A DNA stretch of 64,000 nucleotides from JBGSUZ01 sp043770095 (GTDB lineage: Bacteria > Bacillota > Clostridia > Peptostreptococcales > Acidaminobacteraceae): positions 62,001-126,000 of the forward strand of contig JAYVIR010000002.1 in NCBI GenBank assembly GCA_043770095.1. The letters run 5' to 3'. Shown here piece after piece: positions 26,896 through 34,936 of this stretch; the first letter of the stretch is position 1, and each line of letters starts with the position of its first letter. The translations under genes were made by a program, and so were the position numbers. Under the pieces are notes generated by a model. That model searched no databases. It was not told where the DNA came from and saw only the letters and a program-made list of their open reading frames with translations.

Positions 26896-28665
26896 GTGAC
26901 GGTATTCTATACACTAATGCTCCTCATCGGGCTACTATATTTTATCTTTAAGGTTCGATGGGACCTTCATATGTTTCAACACAACTCATATCGGCCAGAG
27001 CGCTATTTGCACTGGATGAGCCAAACCAATCAGCCCATTATCAGCAAAAGTGACTGGCTGTTCATTTTAGGCGCTACGATCAGCTTGCTTCCAAGCCTCA
27101 CGGGCAACCTTTGGATTACCGCCATCGGGTTTATCCTCGGCCTTCCCTTCATGGCGCTCTCAGTCATGATGTTCCATGTGAAAATCACTTGGCAGCCCGC
27201 TAAGAAGAAACTGGCTTGGACACCTAGAGTGAAGCGCATGCTGATTACCACATTTGTCTGGCTAAACTTGCTTTACGCTTTTGCTTTTGTTAGCCGTGGC
27301 GTGTGGTTCATCTGGATCGCCATCCTCTTTTCAATTGTTTACAGTTGGGCATTTGTGCTCTGTGGCAACTTGACAAACAGTCCCATAGAAGGGCTGATCA
27401 ATCATCGCTACTACGCCGACGCACAAGATCGCCTTAAAATGAACCCTAATTTATTGGTCATAGGCATAACAGGCAGTTACGGAAAAACGTCGGTCAAAAA
27501 CGTATTGTTCCAACTCCTCAGCCAAAAATACAACGTCCTCATGACCCCGGAGAGCTACAATACCCCAATGGGGGTTATTCGCACCATCAGAGAAAGTCTC
27601 AACCCTACCCACGAGATTTTTATTGTCGAAATGGGCGCTAAAGAAATTGGAGACATTGCTGAGATTTGTAATTTGGTTCATCCAAGCATGGGCATCATTA
27701 CATCCATCGGCCCACAGCATTTGGACACCTTCAAAACACTTGAAAATGTCATTCGCACCAAAGGCGAGCTCTTCGACAACGTTCAAGCAGGCGGCACCAT
27801 TTTCGTCAACCTAAACGATGAAAACATTCGCAGTCTCACACTCCGCACGGATGTGAAAACCATTCTCTTTGGAAGCGCTGAGCACAAGAATACAAATTAC
27901 GCTGTAAGCGATGTTAACATTTCAGACGATGGCACGGCGTTTACACTACTGAGTCGCTTTAGCGATACGAGTCGCTTCAGCGATACGAGTCGCACGAGCG
28001 ATACGAGTCGCAGTAGTGACATGAATAATGTTAGCGACATTGAAAATACTAGTTCTAAGGGTAAGGGCAAAGGCCAACAGAAAAACAAAAACAAGGCCCA
28101 AGCCGCTGCCAAACCAATTGACTATACCCGCACGGAACTTAAAACAAAACTTTTGGGGACGCACAATATTGACAACATTCTCGGTTCAATCGCCATTGCA
28201 ATGGAACTCGGGCTAAGCGCTACTCAAATCAACCGCGCGCTATTTGACCTCTACCCAGTCAAGCACAGACTCTCTTATTCCAAGTCAGGGGCGGGTTACA
28301 CGATTCTAGATGATGCTTTTAATTCCAACCCGACGGGTTCAAAAAATGCCCTCGAAGTGCTTAAACAGTTCAAAGGCAATCGAAAAATCATTTTAACGCC
28401 CGGCATGATCGAACTTGGCGATCAGCAATTCGAGCTTAACGAAAAATTCGGCGAATATATGGCAAGCGCCTGCGATTATGTTATTCTAGTCGGCAAAAAG
28501 CAAACGGCGCCAATTCAGCAAGGTCTTAAAAACAAACACTTCCCAGACGAAAAATGTTTGGTCGTTCAAAACTTGACCGAAGGCTTCAAAGCCATCAATG
28601 CCTATGCAAAACCAGGTGATGTGCTCTTGATCGAAAACGACCTTCCCGACTCATTCAACGAATAG
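26896..28665 (+). CDS. Membrane-anchored MurF-like Mur ligase
   Basis: Mur-ligase family protein of 589 residues, GTG start at 26896. Residues 1-155 hold about five membrane segments in place of the usual MurF N-terminal domain. The ligase core starts near 180: P-loop GITGSYGKTSVKN, then TPESYNTPMGVIRTI, FIVEMGAKEIGDIAEIC, NLNDEN and the C-terminal DDAFNSNPTGSKNALEVL. Such ligases add D-alanyl-D-alanine-type dipeptides to UDP-MurNAc-tripeptide; ddl follows directly. An 18-base repeat encodes Ser-Asp-Thr-Ser-Arg units (about residues 353-376) followed by a Lys/Gln/Ala-rich linker, an insertion not normal for MurF. It may be a second MurF with special acceptor or location. Confidence 0.85.
   Translation: MTVFYTLMLLIGLLYFIFKVRWDLHMFQHNSYRPERYLHWMSQTNQPIISKSDWLFILGATISLLPSLTGNLWITAIGFILGLPFMALSVMMFHVKITWQPAKKKLAWTPRVKRMLITTFVWLNLLYAFAFVSRGVWFIWIAILFSIVYSWAFVLCGNLTNSPIEGLINHRYYADAQDRLKMNPNLLVIGITGSYGKTSVKNVLFQLLSQKYNVLMTPESYNTPMGVIRTIRESLNPTHEIFIVEMGAKEIGDIAEICNLVHPSMGIITSIGPQHLDTFKTLENVIRTKGELFDNVQAGGTIFVNLNDENIRSLTLRTDVKTILFGSAEHKNTNYAVSDVNISDDGTAFTLLSRFSDTSRFSDTSRTSDTSRSSDMNNVSDIENTSSKGKGKGQQKNKNKAQAAAKPIDYTRTELKTKLLGTHNIDNILGSIAIAMELGLSATQINRALFDLYPVKHRLSYSKSGAGYTILDDAFNSNPTGSKNALEVLKQFKGNRKIILTPGMIELGDQQFELNEKFGEYMASACDYVILVGKKQTAPIQQGLKNKHFPDEKCLVVQNLTEGFKAINAYAKPGDVLLIENDLPDSFNE
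27952..28023 (+). repeat. Four tandem 18-base repeats inside the MurF-like gene
   Basis: Four units of 18 bases starting AGTCGC and centred on AGCGATACG, diverging progressively. In frame they encode six-residue units like SRFSDT. Copy number could vary without shifting the frame. Confidence 0.85.
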
Positions 28666-28719
28666 TTCTGTCTAACATAGACTTGGTGCCACTTACAATA
28701 TGAGAGGAGAAATGAAGCG

Positions 28720-29931
28720 ATGCATATTGGTGTTATTTTTGGAAGCCGCTCTGTCGAGCATGAAGTATCTATCATAACCGCATTACAGACAATCAACACA
28801 CTTGCAGCCTCTAATACACATAAAATTGTTCCAGTTTATATTTCTAAGCAAGGCGATTATTACACGGGGGACTACCTGCTGAATATCGAACATTACAAGG
28901 ACTTGAACCTTGTTATGGAAAAATCTCAAAAAGTGCATCTGACACGTCAAGACGGACGCGCGTGCCTCATCAAGTCGCCAGTCAAAAGCTTCTCAAAAAA
29001 CGTCGTCGCCTATTTTGATGTGGCCTTTCCAATCATCCACGGCTCTTTTGGAGAAGACGGCACCATCCAAGGACTCTTTGAGCAACTTCAGATTCCTTAT
29101 GTTGGCTGTTCTGTCCTTTCAGCGGCGCTCACCATGGATAAAATTACGGCAAAGATGGTTCTCATGGCTTCCGGCGTTCCTGTCGTCGACTTCCTCTGGT
29201 TCCACTCAGAAGAATGGTTTGCCAAAGACGACGCCCTTATTTTAGACTCCGAGAAAAAATTTGGCTATCCTGTGATTGTAAAACCTGCAGACATCGGCTC
29301 AAGCGTCGGCGTCAGCGTTGCCCGAAACAAAGACGAATTTGTTGAAGCGGTCAATTTGGTGCGACAATTTTCAGAGAGAGTGCTCATTGAAAAATATGTT
29401 CAAAATTTAAAAGAGATCAACATCAGCGTCCTTGGCGACTGCGAAGGTCACAAACTTTCCGTTTGCGAGGAACCAATCTCTGCCAACGCCTTCCTGACTT
29501 ACGCTGACAAATATGCAGGCGGCTCAGATTCAGGCAAAGGCTCTAAATCAGGCCTTGGCGCTTCATCTGGCAAAGCTTCAGGTGGCATGTCTACGGCTAA
29601 AAGAGAAATTCCTGCTAAGCTTTCCAAGGCGTTAAAAGACACGATTGAAAGTTATGCCGCCACGTCATTTAGAGCTTTAGACTGTTCTGGCGTTTCACGC
29701 ATAGACTTTATCATCGATCAAGACGACGAGAGTGTTTATGTCAACGAATTCAATACCATTCCCGGCTCACTCGCCTTCTATCTTTGGGAAGCAAGCGGAA
29801 AGCCTTTTGCCGAAATGATTGAAGAACTCATTCAACTCGGACTAAAAAGAAAGCGCCGCCGAGACAAACTCACTTTTTCAAATAATGTTAACATACTTGC
29901 CAATGCGAATTTGGATGGTATTAAAAAGTAA
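28720..29931 (+). CDS. ddl: D-alanine--D-alanine ligase
   Basis: ATP-grasp ligase of 403 residues joining two D-alanines (or a D-Ala-D-X pair). Motifs: FGSRSVEHEVSIITALQTI, FPIIHGSFGEDGTIQGLFE, PVIVKPADIGSSVGVSVARN, EINISVLGD and VNEFNTIPGS. ATG 28720 follows GAGAGGAGAAATGAAGCG. A Gly/Ser/Lys-rich insertion of about 28 residues (about 264-291) sits in the loop before the last ATP-grasp segment and makes the protein longer than the usual 300-370. Downstream of the MurF-like gene, 54 bases apart, and followed by a terminator. Confidence 0.94.
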   Translation: MHIGVIFGSRSVEHEVSIITALQTINTLAASNTHKIVPVYISKQGDYYTGDYLLNIEHYKDLNLVMEKSQKVHLTRQDGRACLIKSPVKSFSKNVVAYFDVAFPIIHGSFGEDGTIQGLFEQLQIPYVGCSVLSAALTMDKITAKMVLMASGVPVVDFLWFHSEEWFAKDDALILDSEKKFGYPVIVKPADIGSSVGVSVARNKDEFVEAVNLVRQFSERVLIEKYVQNLKEINISVLGDCEGHKLSVCEEPISANAFLTYADKYAGGSDSGKGSKSGLGASSGKASGGMSTAKREIPAKLSKALKDTIESYAATSFRALDCSGVSRIDFIIDQDDESVYVNEFNTIPGSLAFYLWEASGKPFAEMIEELIQLGLKRKRRRDKLTFSNNVNILANANLDGIKK

Positions 29932-29938
29932 GCACACT

Positions 29939-29966
29939 CAACAGCGGCCTTCGGGCCGTTGTTTTT
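29939..29966 (+). terminator. Terminator after ddl
   Basis: Ten-base stem (one G-T pair) with a TTCG tetraloop followed by a T run. It lies eight bases past the ddl stop and 20 bases before the antiporter operon, whose own promoter is not obvious; part of the antiporter mRNA may come from read-through. Confidence 0.88.
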
Positions 29967-29986
29967 AAAAGGAGCGTGATCACTTC

Positions 29987-30466
29987 ATGGTTTATAAAAA
30001 ACGAATAAAACTCTTTATTGCCCTTTTACTCTTCTGGTTTGCCCTCTCTGGTAGCTTGGACGCACGTCAAATTCTCTCTGGAATTTTTGCTTCTCTCTTC
30101 ACAATTATTCTCTACGAATGGCTGCTCTCCCACGCAAAAATAAAGCCTTTACCTCCAATGCCGAAAGTTAAGTGGTTCAAACTTTTTAAAATAATGGTTG
30201 TCTCTATTCTCAAAAGCGCTTGGCATCATATTTTCCAAATTATTTCGGGCAATGAAGACATTATTTTTGTGCAACTTGAACTTGAGGTTGAACACCCGTA
30301 TGCCACAATGATCATCGCGAACATCATTACCTTAACGCCAGGCGCTGTGAGTGTTGAAGTGGATAAAAAACTCTTAAAAATCTTATGCTATGCACCGCAA
30401 ACCGATGCTGAACATCAAGAAATTTACAAATTGATAGACAATTTGCAGTCTGTCTTTAGGAGGTAA
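29987..30466 (+). CDS. mnhE: Cation/proton antiporter subunit MrpE/MnhE (MbhA-like)
   Basis: First gene of the antiporter operon. A 159-residue protein with two N-terminal membrane helices (LFIALLLFWFALSGSLDARQ, FASLFTIILYEWLLSH) and a soluble C-terminal domain with the MnhE pattern HPYATMIIANIITLTPGAVSVEV. AAAAGGAGCGTG lies upstream of ATG 29987. In Mrp-type complexes this subunit supports assembly. Confidence 0.92.
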   Translation: MVYKKRIKLFIALLLFWFALSGSLDARQILSGIFASLFTIILYEWLLSHAKIKPLPPMPKVKWFKLFKIMVVSILKSAWHHIFQIISGNEDIIFVQLELEVEHPYATMIIANIITLTPGAVSVEVDKKLLKILCYAPQTDAEHQEIYKLIDNLQSVFRR

Positions 30467-30471
30467 ACTGA

Positions 30472-30732
30472 ATGATCTTACAACTGACCATGATTTGCTT
30501 AATCATTTCAGCTCTAATATTGACCTTTCTGCTGATTAAAGCAAAATCTATTTGGGACAAGTTAATATTCCTCAACTTAATCAACGTTAAGTTGGCTTTG
30601 ACAATGACTGTCTATAGCGTTCGGATCGACTCTCAAATGGTTCTTGACATCAGCATGGCCTATGGACTCATTGGATTTTTGTCCGCCGCAACGCTTACCC
30701 GATTTCTTTTAAAAGGAGGGCATCTTAAATGA
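30472..30732 (+). CDS. mnhF: Cation/proton antiporter subunit MrpF/MnhF (MbhB-like)
   Basis: Three-helix protein of 86 residues, typical MnhF length, with the short charged loop after helix 1 (KAKSIWDKLIFLNLINVKLA) and a final helix ending in FLLKGGHLK. RBS AGGAGG precedes ATG 30472; its stop overlaps the next start (ATGA). Confidence 0.88.
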   Translation: MILQLTMICLIISALILTFLLIKAKSIWDKLIFLNLINVKLALTMTVYSVRIDSQMVLDISMAYGLIGFLSAATLTRFLLKGGHLK

Positions 30733-31055
30733 GCATGCACGTTTTTCGCTACTTAATTTCAGACGTACTCTTAGTGATCTTTCTCATTCTCTTATTTTTT
30801 GGAATTTGGGGGATGTTTCGATTCAAAACAAGCTTTGGGCGCATTCTAAACAGCAGTAAAATCGACTCTGTTGCTGCCATATTTCTGATGCTGGCACTCA
30901 TTATCAGAGCCAACAGTTTAGGCATCACCCTAAAATTGATGGTTATTCTTATTTTCTATTTGCTAACCAATCCAGTTGTCAATCAGCTGATTGCTTTTTC
31001 TGCTAAGAAACATCTGAACGATCAAACAATCTATGGCAAGGGGGGGCACGAATGA
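30729..31055 (+). CDS. mnhG: Cation/proton antiporter subunit MrpG/MnhG (MbhC-like)
   Basis: Three-helix protein of 108 residues with the MnhG pattern: first helix (LLVIFLILLFFGIWGMFRFK), a loop with FGRILNSSKIDSVAAIFLM, and the last helix ending in NPVVNQLIAFSAKKH. Overlaps the preceding and following genes by four bases each. Confidence 0.88.
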   Translation: MSMHVFRYLISDVLLVIFLILLFFGIWGMFRFKTSFGRILNSSKIDSVAAIFLMLALIIRANSLGITLKLMVILIFYLLTNPVVNQLIAFSAKKHLNDQTIYGKGGHE

Positions 31056-31603
31056 TTACTTTTGGCATTTTAACCATACTGCTCATCATTGCCATATCGC
31101 TCATATTTGTGAAGAACAACTATTATTTGATTATTTACGCCTCATTATTCTCATTCGCAGCAGCGTGTCTTTATTTTGTAAATGCCGCACCCGATTTAGC
31201 CTTAGCAGAAGTGGCCATTGGCTGCGCCTTTATTCCGCTCATATTTACAATTACAATCATGCGGCAAAATACATTTACAGTCGTCTTCTTCAGTAAAGAA
31301 GGCGATCAAGCCTACTGTGACCCCGATATTCTCATTGAATTTATGGCCATTGCAGAAGATTTTTGCAGCCAATATCAATTGAAACTTAAATATGTCACAC
31401 ACCCCACGCAATACGAGCCCACAGTAAGAGGCATTTTTCGCCTTGGCAATACAGATCTAGTTGCCAATTATTTTGAAGAAACACGCATCCTAACGGTTTG
31501 GGGAAATATGCGCAACAAATTGATACCAGCACTATCGAGTGCCTTCACCAATCATGCGCATATTCGTTTTGAAGAGATGGGCGGTGATTGGGTTGAGGAA
31601 TAA
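31052..31603 (+). CDS. DUF4040-type antiporter subunit (MbhD-like; MrpA C-terminal equivalent)
   Basis: A 183-residue protein. Residues 1-75 are three membrane helices with the DUF4040/MbhD hallmark NAAPDLALAEVAIGCAFIPL, which in true Mrp complexes is part of the large MrpA. The C-terminal half (about 80-183) is soluble and carries residues outside the common MbhD length; I do not recognise it. Overlaps mnhG in ATGA. No separate large MrpA is present in this operon. Confidence 0.82.
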   Translation: MITFGILTILLIIAISLIFVKNNYYLIIYASLFSFAAACLYFVNAAPDLALAEVAIGCAFIPLIFTITIMRQNTFTVVFFSKEGDQAYCDPDILIEFMAIAEDFCSQYQLKLKYVTHPTQYEPTVRGIFRLGNTDLVANYFEETRILTVWGNMRNKLIPALSSAFTNHAHIRFEEMGGDWVEE

Positions 31604-31898
31604 TTCCTTTTTGCGCCACGTTCGCACTCGCCAATTTTGGATGAACTTCACCTTAACGGTTGCCCTCATAGGAATCGGGCGCCATATGTTCTTAATCAGC
31701 TTTTCCAACACCCCATATGCGACCATCAGTTATGATTATTTTATAGCCTCTGGTTACCTTGACACAGGGGCAAAGAACTTATTAACAAGCATTTACTTAA
31801 ACTACCGTCTTTTTGACTCAGTTTTTGAATCCACCGTTCTTTTCGTTGTAACGGCCGGCGTTCTTTATATGGGTAAAAAAGACACTGATGCGAGGTGA
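31593..31898 (+). CDS. MbhE-like antiporter subunit (MrpA C-terminal tail equivalent)
   Basis: About 101 residues. The frame extends back to 31539, but a GGTGA site lies five bases before TTG 31593, which I prefer (GTG 31584 is an alternative); overlap with the previous gene is then 11 bases. After a helix (NFTLTVALIGIGRHMFL) comes the signature region NLLTSIYLNYRLFDSVFEST, which corresponds to the NxVxxILxxFRxxDTLGE motif of MbhE and the MrpA tail, then a last membrane helix. It completes the split MrpA C-terminus with the previous gene. Confidence 0.75.
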   Translation: MRNNSFLRHVRTRQFWMNFTLTVALIGIGRHMFLISFSNTPYATISYDYFIASGYLDTGAKNLLTSIYLNYRLFDSVFESTVLFVVTAGVLYMGKKDTDAR

Positions 31899-31903
31899 TT
31901 TGA

Positions 31904-32311
31904 ATGAGAGGTTATGACCTTCTAAAATCAATTTGTCGTTTGGTACTGCCCTTCATCATTCTTTACGGACTTTACATCATTTTAAATGGTGACCTTTCTC
32001 CTGGTGGGGGCTTTCAAGGCGGCGTTGTTATGGCGACATGTTACTTGGTTATCTTTTTCATCAAGGACGAAGAGTCCATTACCTTTAACGAAATTATCAA
32101 AATCGAGAAGGCTCTTTTTGTAACGCTTATTCTACTGAGCATACTCCATTTGCTCACCTATCGCGCTGGAATTGCTTGGTTCCCAATTAAATCTTGGACG
32201 ATTCACATCTCCACCATGACACTCATATTACTAAATTTGATTATCGGACTTAAGGTCACCATTGGCTTTTGGGGCATTATGCTCATTTTCACAGAGGAGG
32301 GACGCTTATGA
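31904..32311 (+). CDS. mnhB: Cation/proton antiporter subunit MrpB/MnhB (MbhF-like)
   Basis: Four-helix protein of 135 residues with the diagnostic MnhB motif GDLSPGGGFQGGVVMA (about residues 29-44). ATG 31904 follows GAGGTGATTTGA. Its stop overlaps the next gene's ATG (ATGA). Confidence 0.94.
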   Translation: MRGYDLLKSICRLVLPFIILYGLYIILNGDLSPGGGFQGGVVMATCYLVIFFIKDEESITFNEIIKIEKALFVTLILLSILHLLTYRAGIAWFPIKSWTIHISTMTLILLNLIIGLKVTIGFWGIMLIFTEEGRL

Positions 32312-32655
32312 GTTTAAATATTCAGTTATTCATGGCGCTGATTATTTTTTTAGTTGGCCTCTTCAATATGATTCGAAGTAAAAATTTGGTGAAATCAATC
32401 GTTTCCTTTAGCATCCTCAACACCTCTGTGATTATTTTCTTCGTGCTCCTCTCAACCCAAACAGGCGCTGCCATCCCGATTTATGGCGATCCGCTACTCC
32501 TTGGCAAAATGGTTGACCCTTTGTCGCAAGCGCTTATGATCACCGCAATTGTTATTGGTGCCGCATCCTCTTCACTGGCTCTGATGATGTCCATCAAACT
32601 GTTTCACTACTATGGCTCTTTGGAGTGGCAAGATATTTATGAAAGGCGGGATTAG
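32308..32655 (+). CDS. mnhC: Cation/proton antiporter subunit MrpC/MnhC (MbhG-like, NuoK-like)
   Basis: Three-helix NuoK-type protein of 115 residues. I start at ATG 32308 behind GAGGAGGGACGCTT; the open frame from 32269 lacks a site. Motifs: FLVGLFNMIRSKNLVKSIVS, and DPLSQALMITAIVIGAASSSLALM, the conserved MnhC/NuoK segment. Confidence 0.92.
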   Translation: MSLNIQLFMALIIFLVGLFNMIRSKNLVKSIVSFSILNTSVIIFFVLLSTQTGAAIPIYGDPLLLGKMVDPLSQALMITAIVIGAASSSLALMMSIKLFHYYGSLEWQDIYERRD

Positions 32656-34269
32656 ATGACAGCTTTGGTTTATGCAATGATTTTTTTGCCGCTTCTCACA
32701 GGTACCGCTATCTATGCCTTTAACCGCCGAGCTGTGAATAAAATGGTTTTCGTTCTCCAAGCAGCTCTATCCTTAATCATGTTCGCTACTGTAGTGCCAA
32801 GCATTCTTCAAGGAAAACACATCGAGCCACTAACCTTCGTCTCTGGCAATTGGTCAAAAGTTGTTGGCGTTGGCTTCAAAATTGATGCTCTTTCTTTGAT
32901 ATTTTTATCCATGACGCTCATCGCTTTTTGGTATATTTGGCTCTACATTTGGCCAAATCGCAGCAGAGACCATAAGTTCCTCTTCTTTCTTTGTGTGCTT
33001 CAAACAGCCCTAAATGCTTTATTCACCACCAACGATCTCTTCGCCATCTTTATCCTTATAGAACTTGTGACCATTCTTGCCAGCATTCTCATCACCTATA
33101 AAAAAGATGCGCTGTCTGTTCGAGCGGGATTATTTTACTTGCTGTACAACTCATGGGCGATGCTGCTCTACCTAATCGGCATTATTTGCCTGTATTGGTT
33201 TACTGGCAGCATGAATATTGAATTGGTTGCACCTGCGCTCTCTCAATATTCTACAGAGCCAGTCGTCGCCTTTGGTATTGCCGCCATATTTGCAGGCCTA
33301 GGCATAAAGTCTGCTTTCTTCACGCTTCACCTGTGGCTGCCACAAGCGCACAGCGCTGCGCCCGCATCAATTTCTGCTATCCTTAGTGGATTGATCGTTA
33401 AAATGGGTATTTTTGTAATTCTTAGAATAGACGGTCTCATCGCCATTACAGCGGTTCAAAACTTGCTAATAGGCGTCGGTCTCATATCTGGCATTTTAGG
33501 CGCAACTTTTGCAATTTTTCAATCCGACATGAAACGTATTTTAGCGTTTCACACCGTGTCCCAACTCGGCATTGTCGTTACGGGCATTGGTCTCTATGGC
33601 AATAAAAATCTGATGGGCGCGTGGATGCACCTCTTTAATCACTTTACTTTTAAGAGCCTCTTATTTTTAGCCGTCGGATTAATCATTATGGAGACTGGCG
33701 AACGCCGCGTTAAATACATTCGAGGACTATGGCATTGGCACAAACCATTATCGATCTGCCTAGGCATTGGAATCGTTAGCATTATGGGCTTCCCTTTTAG
33801 CAGCGCCAGTTTTAGCAAAATACTCGTCAAATCCGGTGACCTTACTCAGGTGGTGACCTTCGGTCTCTATGCGATAAACTTTGGAACACTTATTAGTTTC
33901 ATCAAGCTTGGAAGTACGCTCTTCGGCGAACCTTCCAAAGCCCTTGCAAATCATAAACGAACACACAATGCCTGCATGCCTGCGATCTACTTTATTACCG
34001 CAATCGTGCTCACCACACTGCCGATAGAGCTTTGGCTTTCTTTAAAATACATGCCCTCTTTGCAGGATTATTATCTGCCTAAACTAGTGTCTGATGCCGC
34101 AGCGTTTACATTGATGCTTAGCATTTCTATGCTGGCATACCACAAAGTCATCAAGCCGCTCGTTAATAAATTTCCGCACTGGGGGCATAAAGACCCTTCC
34201 TTTACACATGCAATGGTCAGTAGTTTATTCTTCTTCTGGTTTGTGCTTGAGTATTTTGGGCGCGCCTAA
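32656..34269 (+). CDS. mnhD: Large antiporter subunit MrpD/MnhD-like (MbhH-like, NuoN/M family)
   Basis: Polytopic subunit of 537 residues, about 14 helices, homologous to complex I antiporter-like subunits. Recognisable: FFLCVLQTALNALFTTNDLF with the channel Glu in FIFIL-IELVTI, KSAFFTLHLWLPQAHSAAPASISAILSG (Lys and His of the broken helix), and FQSDMKRILAFHTVSQLGI. It is the only large antiporter-like subunit in this operon, as in the MbhA-H module. Followed by a strong terminator, so the operon ends here. Confidence 0.93.
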   Translation: MTALVYAMIFLPLLTGTAIYAFNRRAVNKMVFVLQAALSLIMFATVVPSILQGKHIEPLTFVSGNWSKVVGVGFKIDALSLIFLSMTLIAFWYIWLYIWPNRSRDHKFLFFLCVLQTALNALFTTNDLFAIFILIELVTILASILITYKKDALSVRAGLFYLLYNSWAMLLYLIGIICLYWFTGSMNIELVAPALSQYSTEPVVAFGIAAIFAGLGIKSAFFTLHLWLPQAHSAAPASISAILSGLIVKMGIFVILRIDGLIAITAVQNLLIGVGLISGILGATFAIFQSDMKRILAFHTVSQLGIVVTGIGLYGNKNLMGAWMHLFNHFTFKSLLFLAVGLIIMETGERRVKYIRGLWHWHKPLSICLGIGIVSIMGFPFSSASFSKILVKSGDLTQVVTFGLYAINFGTLISFIKLGSTLFGEPSKALANHKRTHNACMPAIYFITAIVLTTLPIELWLSLKYMPSLQDYYLPKLVSDAAAFTLMLSISMLAYHKVIKPLVNKFPHWGHKDPSFTHAMVSSLFFFWFVLEYFGRA

Positions 34270-34309
34270 AGGTGCAAATCTCGCTTATTACTTAATAAGA
34301 ACATAGCAA

Positions 34310-34356
34310 AAAGGCATTTACACGAGTAAGAATGTGTAAATGCCTTTATTTTTTTG
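34310..34356 (+). terminator. Terminator of the antiporter operon
   Basis: Perfect 14-base stem (34310-34323 with 34334-34347), ten-base loop, then ATTTTTTT. Confidence 0.92.
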
Positions 34357-34381
34357 ATTTTAAATTTTATAGTTTTGATTT

Positions 34382-34870
34382 TTAAAAATCTTCCAATATA
34401 AATTGTTGCTGCTTTCGCCAACCCTTGACGCTTTCATAAACGCTAGTAATCACAAACAGTATCAAAACGGCACAAAGCACGCCTGCGCTATCGATGAGCA
34501 TGTCCTTAACCAGCATGGAACGCCCAGGGATAAAGTACTGATGAACCTCGTCCACCACACCCAAAAGACTCCCCGCTCCCCAGCTTGCTAAAAACAACTT
34601 GTTCCCTTGCCATTTTAGACAACCATAAAGAGTCAAACCAATGAGACCGCCGAGGCAAAAATACAAGCCAAAATGCGCAATTTTTCGAGTCAAATGCTTT
34701 AAATCTCGTATTTCTTCCGTAGATGAAAGCACCAAGTCTCTCTCTTCAGCCATGTTGATTTTAACCAAGAAGTCGTAAGTTTGTTTCGTACTTTCTTTAA
34801 GTGGTTGACTTGAAAACCATGAAATTAGAATCATCCAACCTAAAACAGATGCAATAAGCACTTTCTTCAT
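34382..34870 (-). CDS. VanZ-like membrane protein
   Basis: A 162-residue membrane protein of the VanZ family. ATG 34870 follows GAGGAGTAGCGAA. N-terminal helix (VLIASVLGWMILISWFSSQP), then RKIAHFGLYFCLGGLIG, and the signature DEVHQYFIPGRSMLVKDMLI with Asp/His/Arg residues, then a C-terminal helix. VanZ of resistance clusters confers low-level teicoplanin resistance; most chromosomal relatives have unknown function. Nothing here links it to a van operon. Confidence 0.9.
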   Translation of the reverse strand: MKKVLIASVLGWMILISWFSSQPLKESTKQTYDFLVKINMAEERDLVLSSTEEIRDLKHLTRKIAHFGLYFCLGGLIGLTLYGCLKWQGNKLFLASWGAGSLLGVVDEVHQYFIPGRSMLVKDMLIDSAGVLCAVLILFVITSVYESVKGWRKQQQFILEDF

Positions 34871-34936
34871 TTCGCTACTCCTCACTCTAAAAATAAATGT
34901 TTCATTTCTATTTTTAGAGTTATTCTTAGCTCTATT

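Noticed and set aside
27950..28025. CRISPR-like array in the MurF-like gene
   Set aside because: Tandem 18-base coding repeats with no spacers.
34382..34870. Part of a glycopeptide-resistance cluster
   Set aside because: A VanZ-like gene alone is not evidence; no vanHAX-type dehydrogenase or dipeptidase adjoins it, and the ddl at 28720 is on the other strand in a separate unit.
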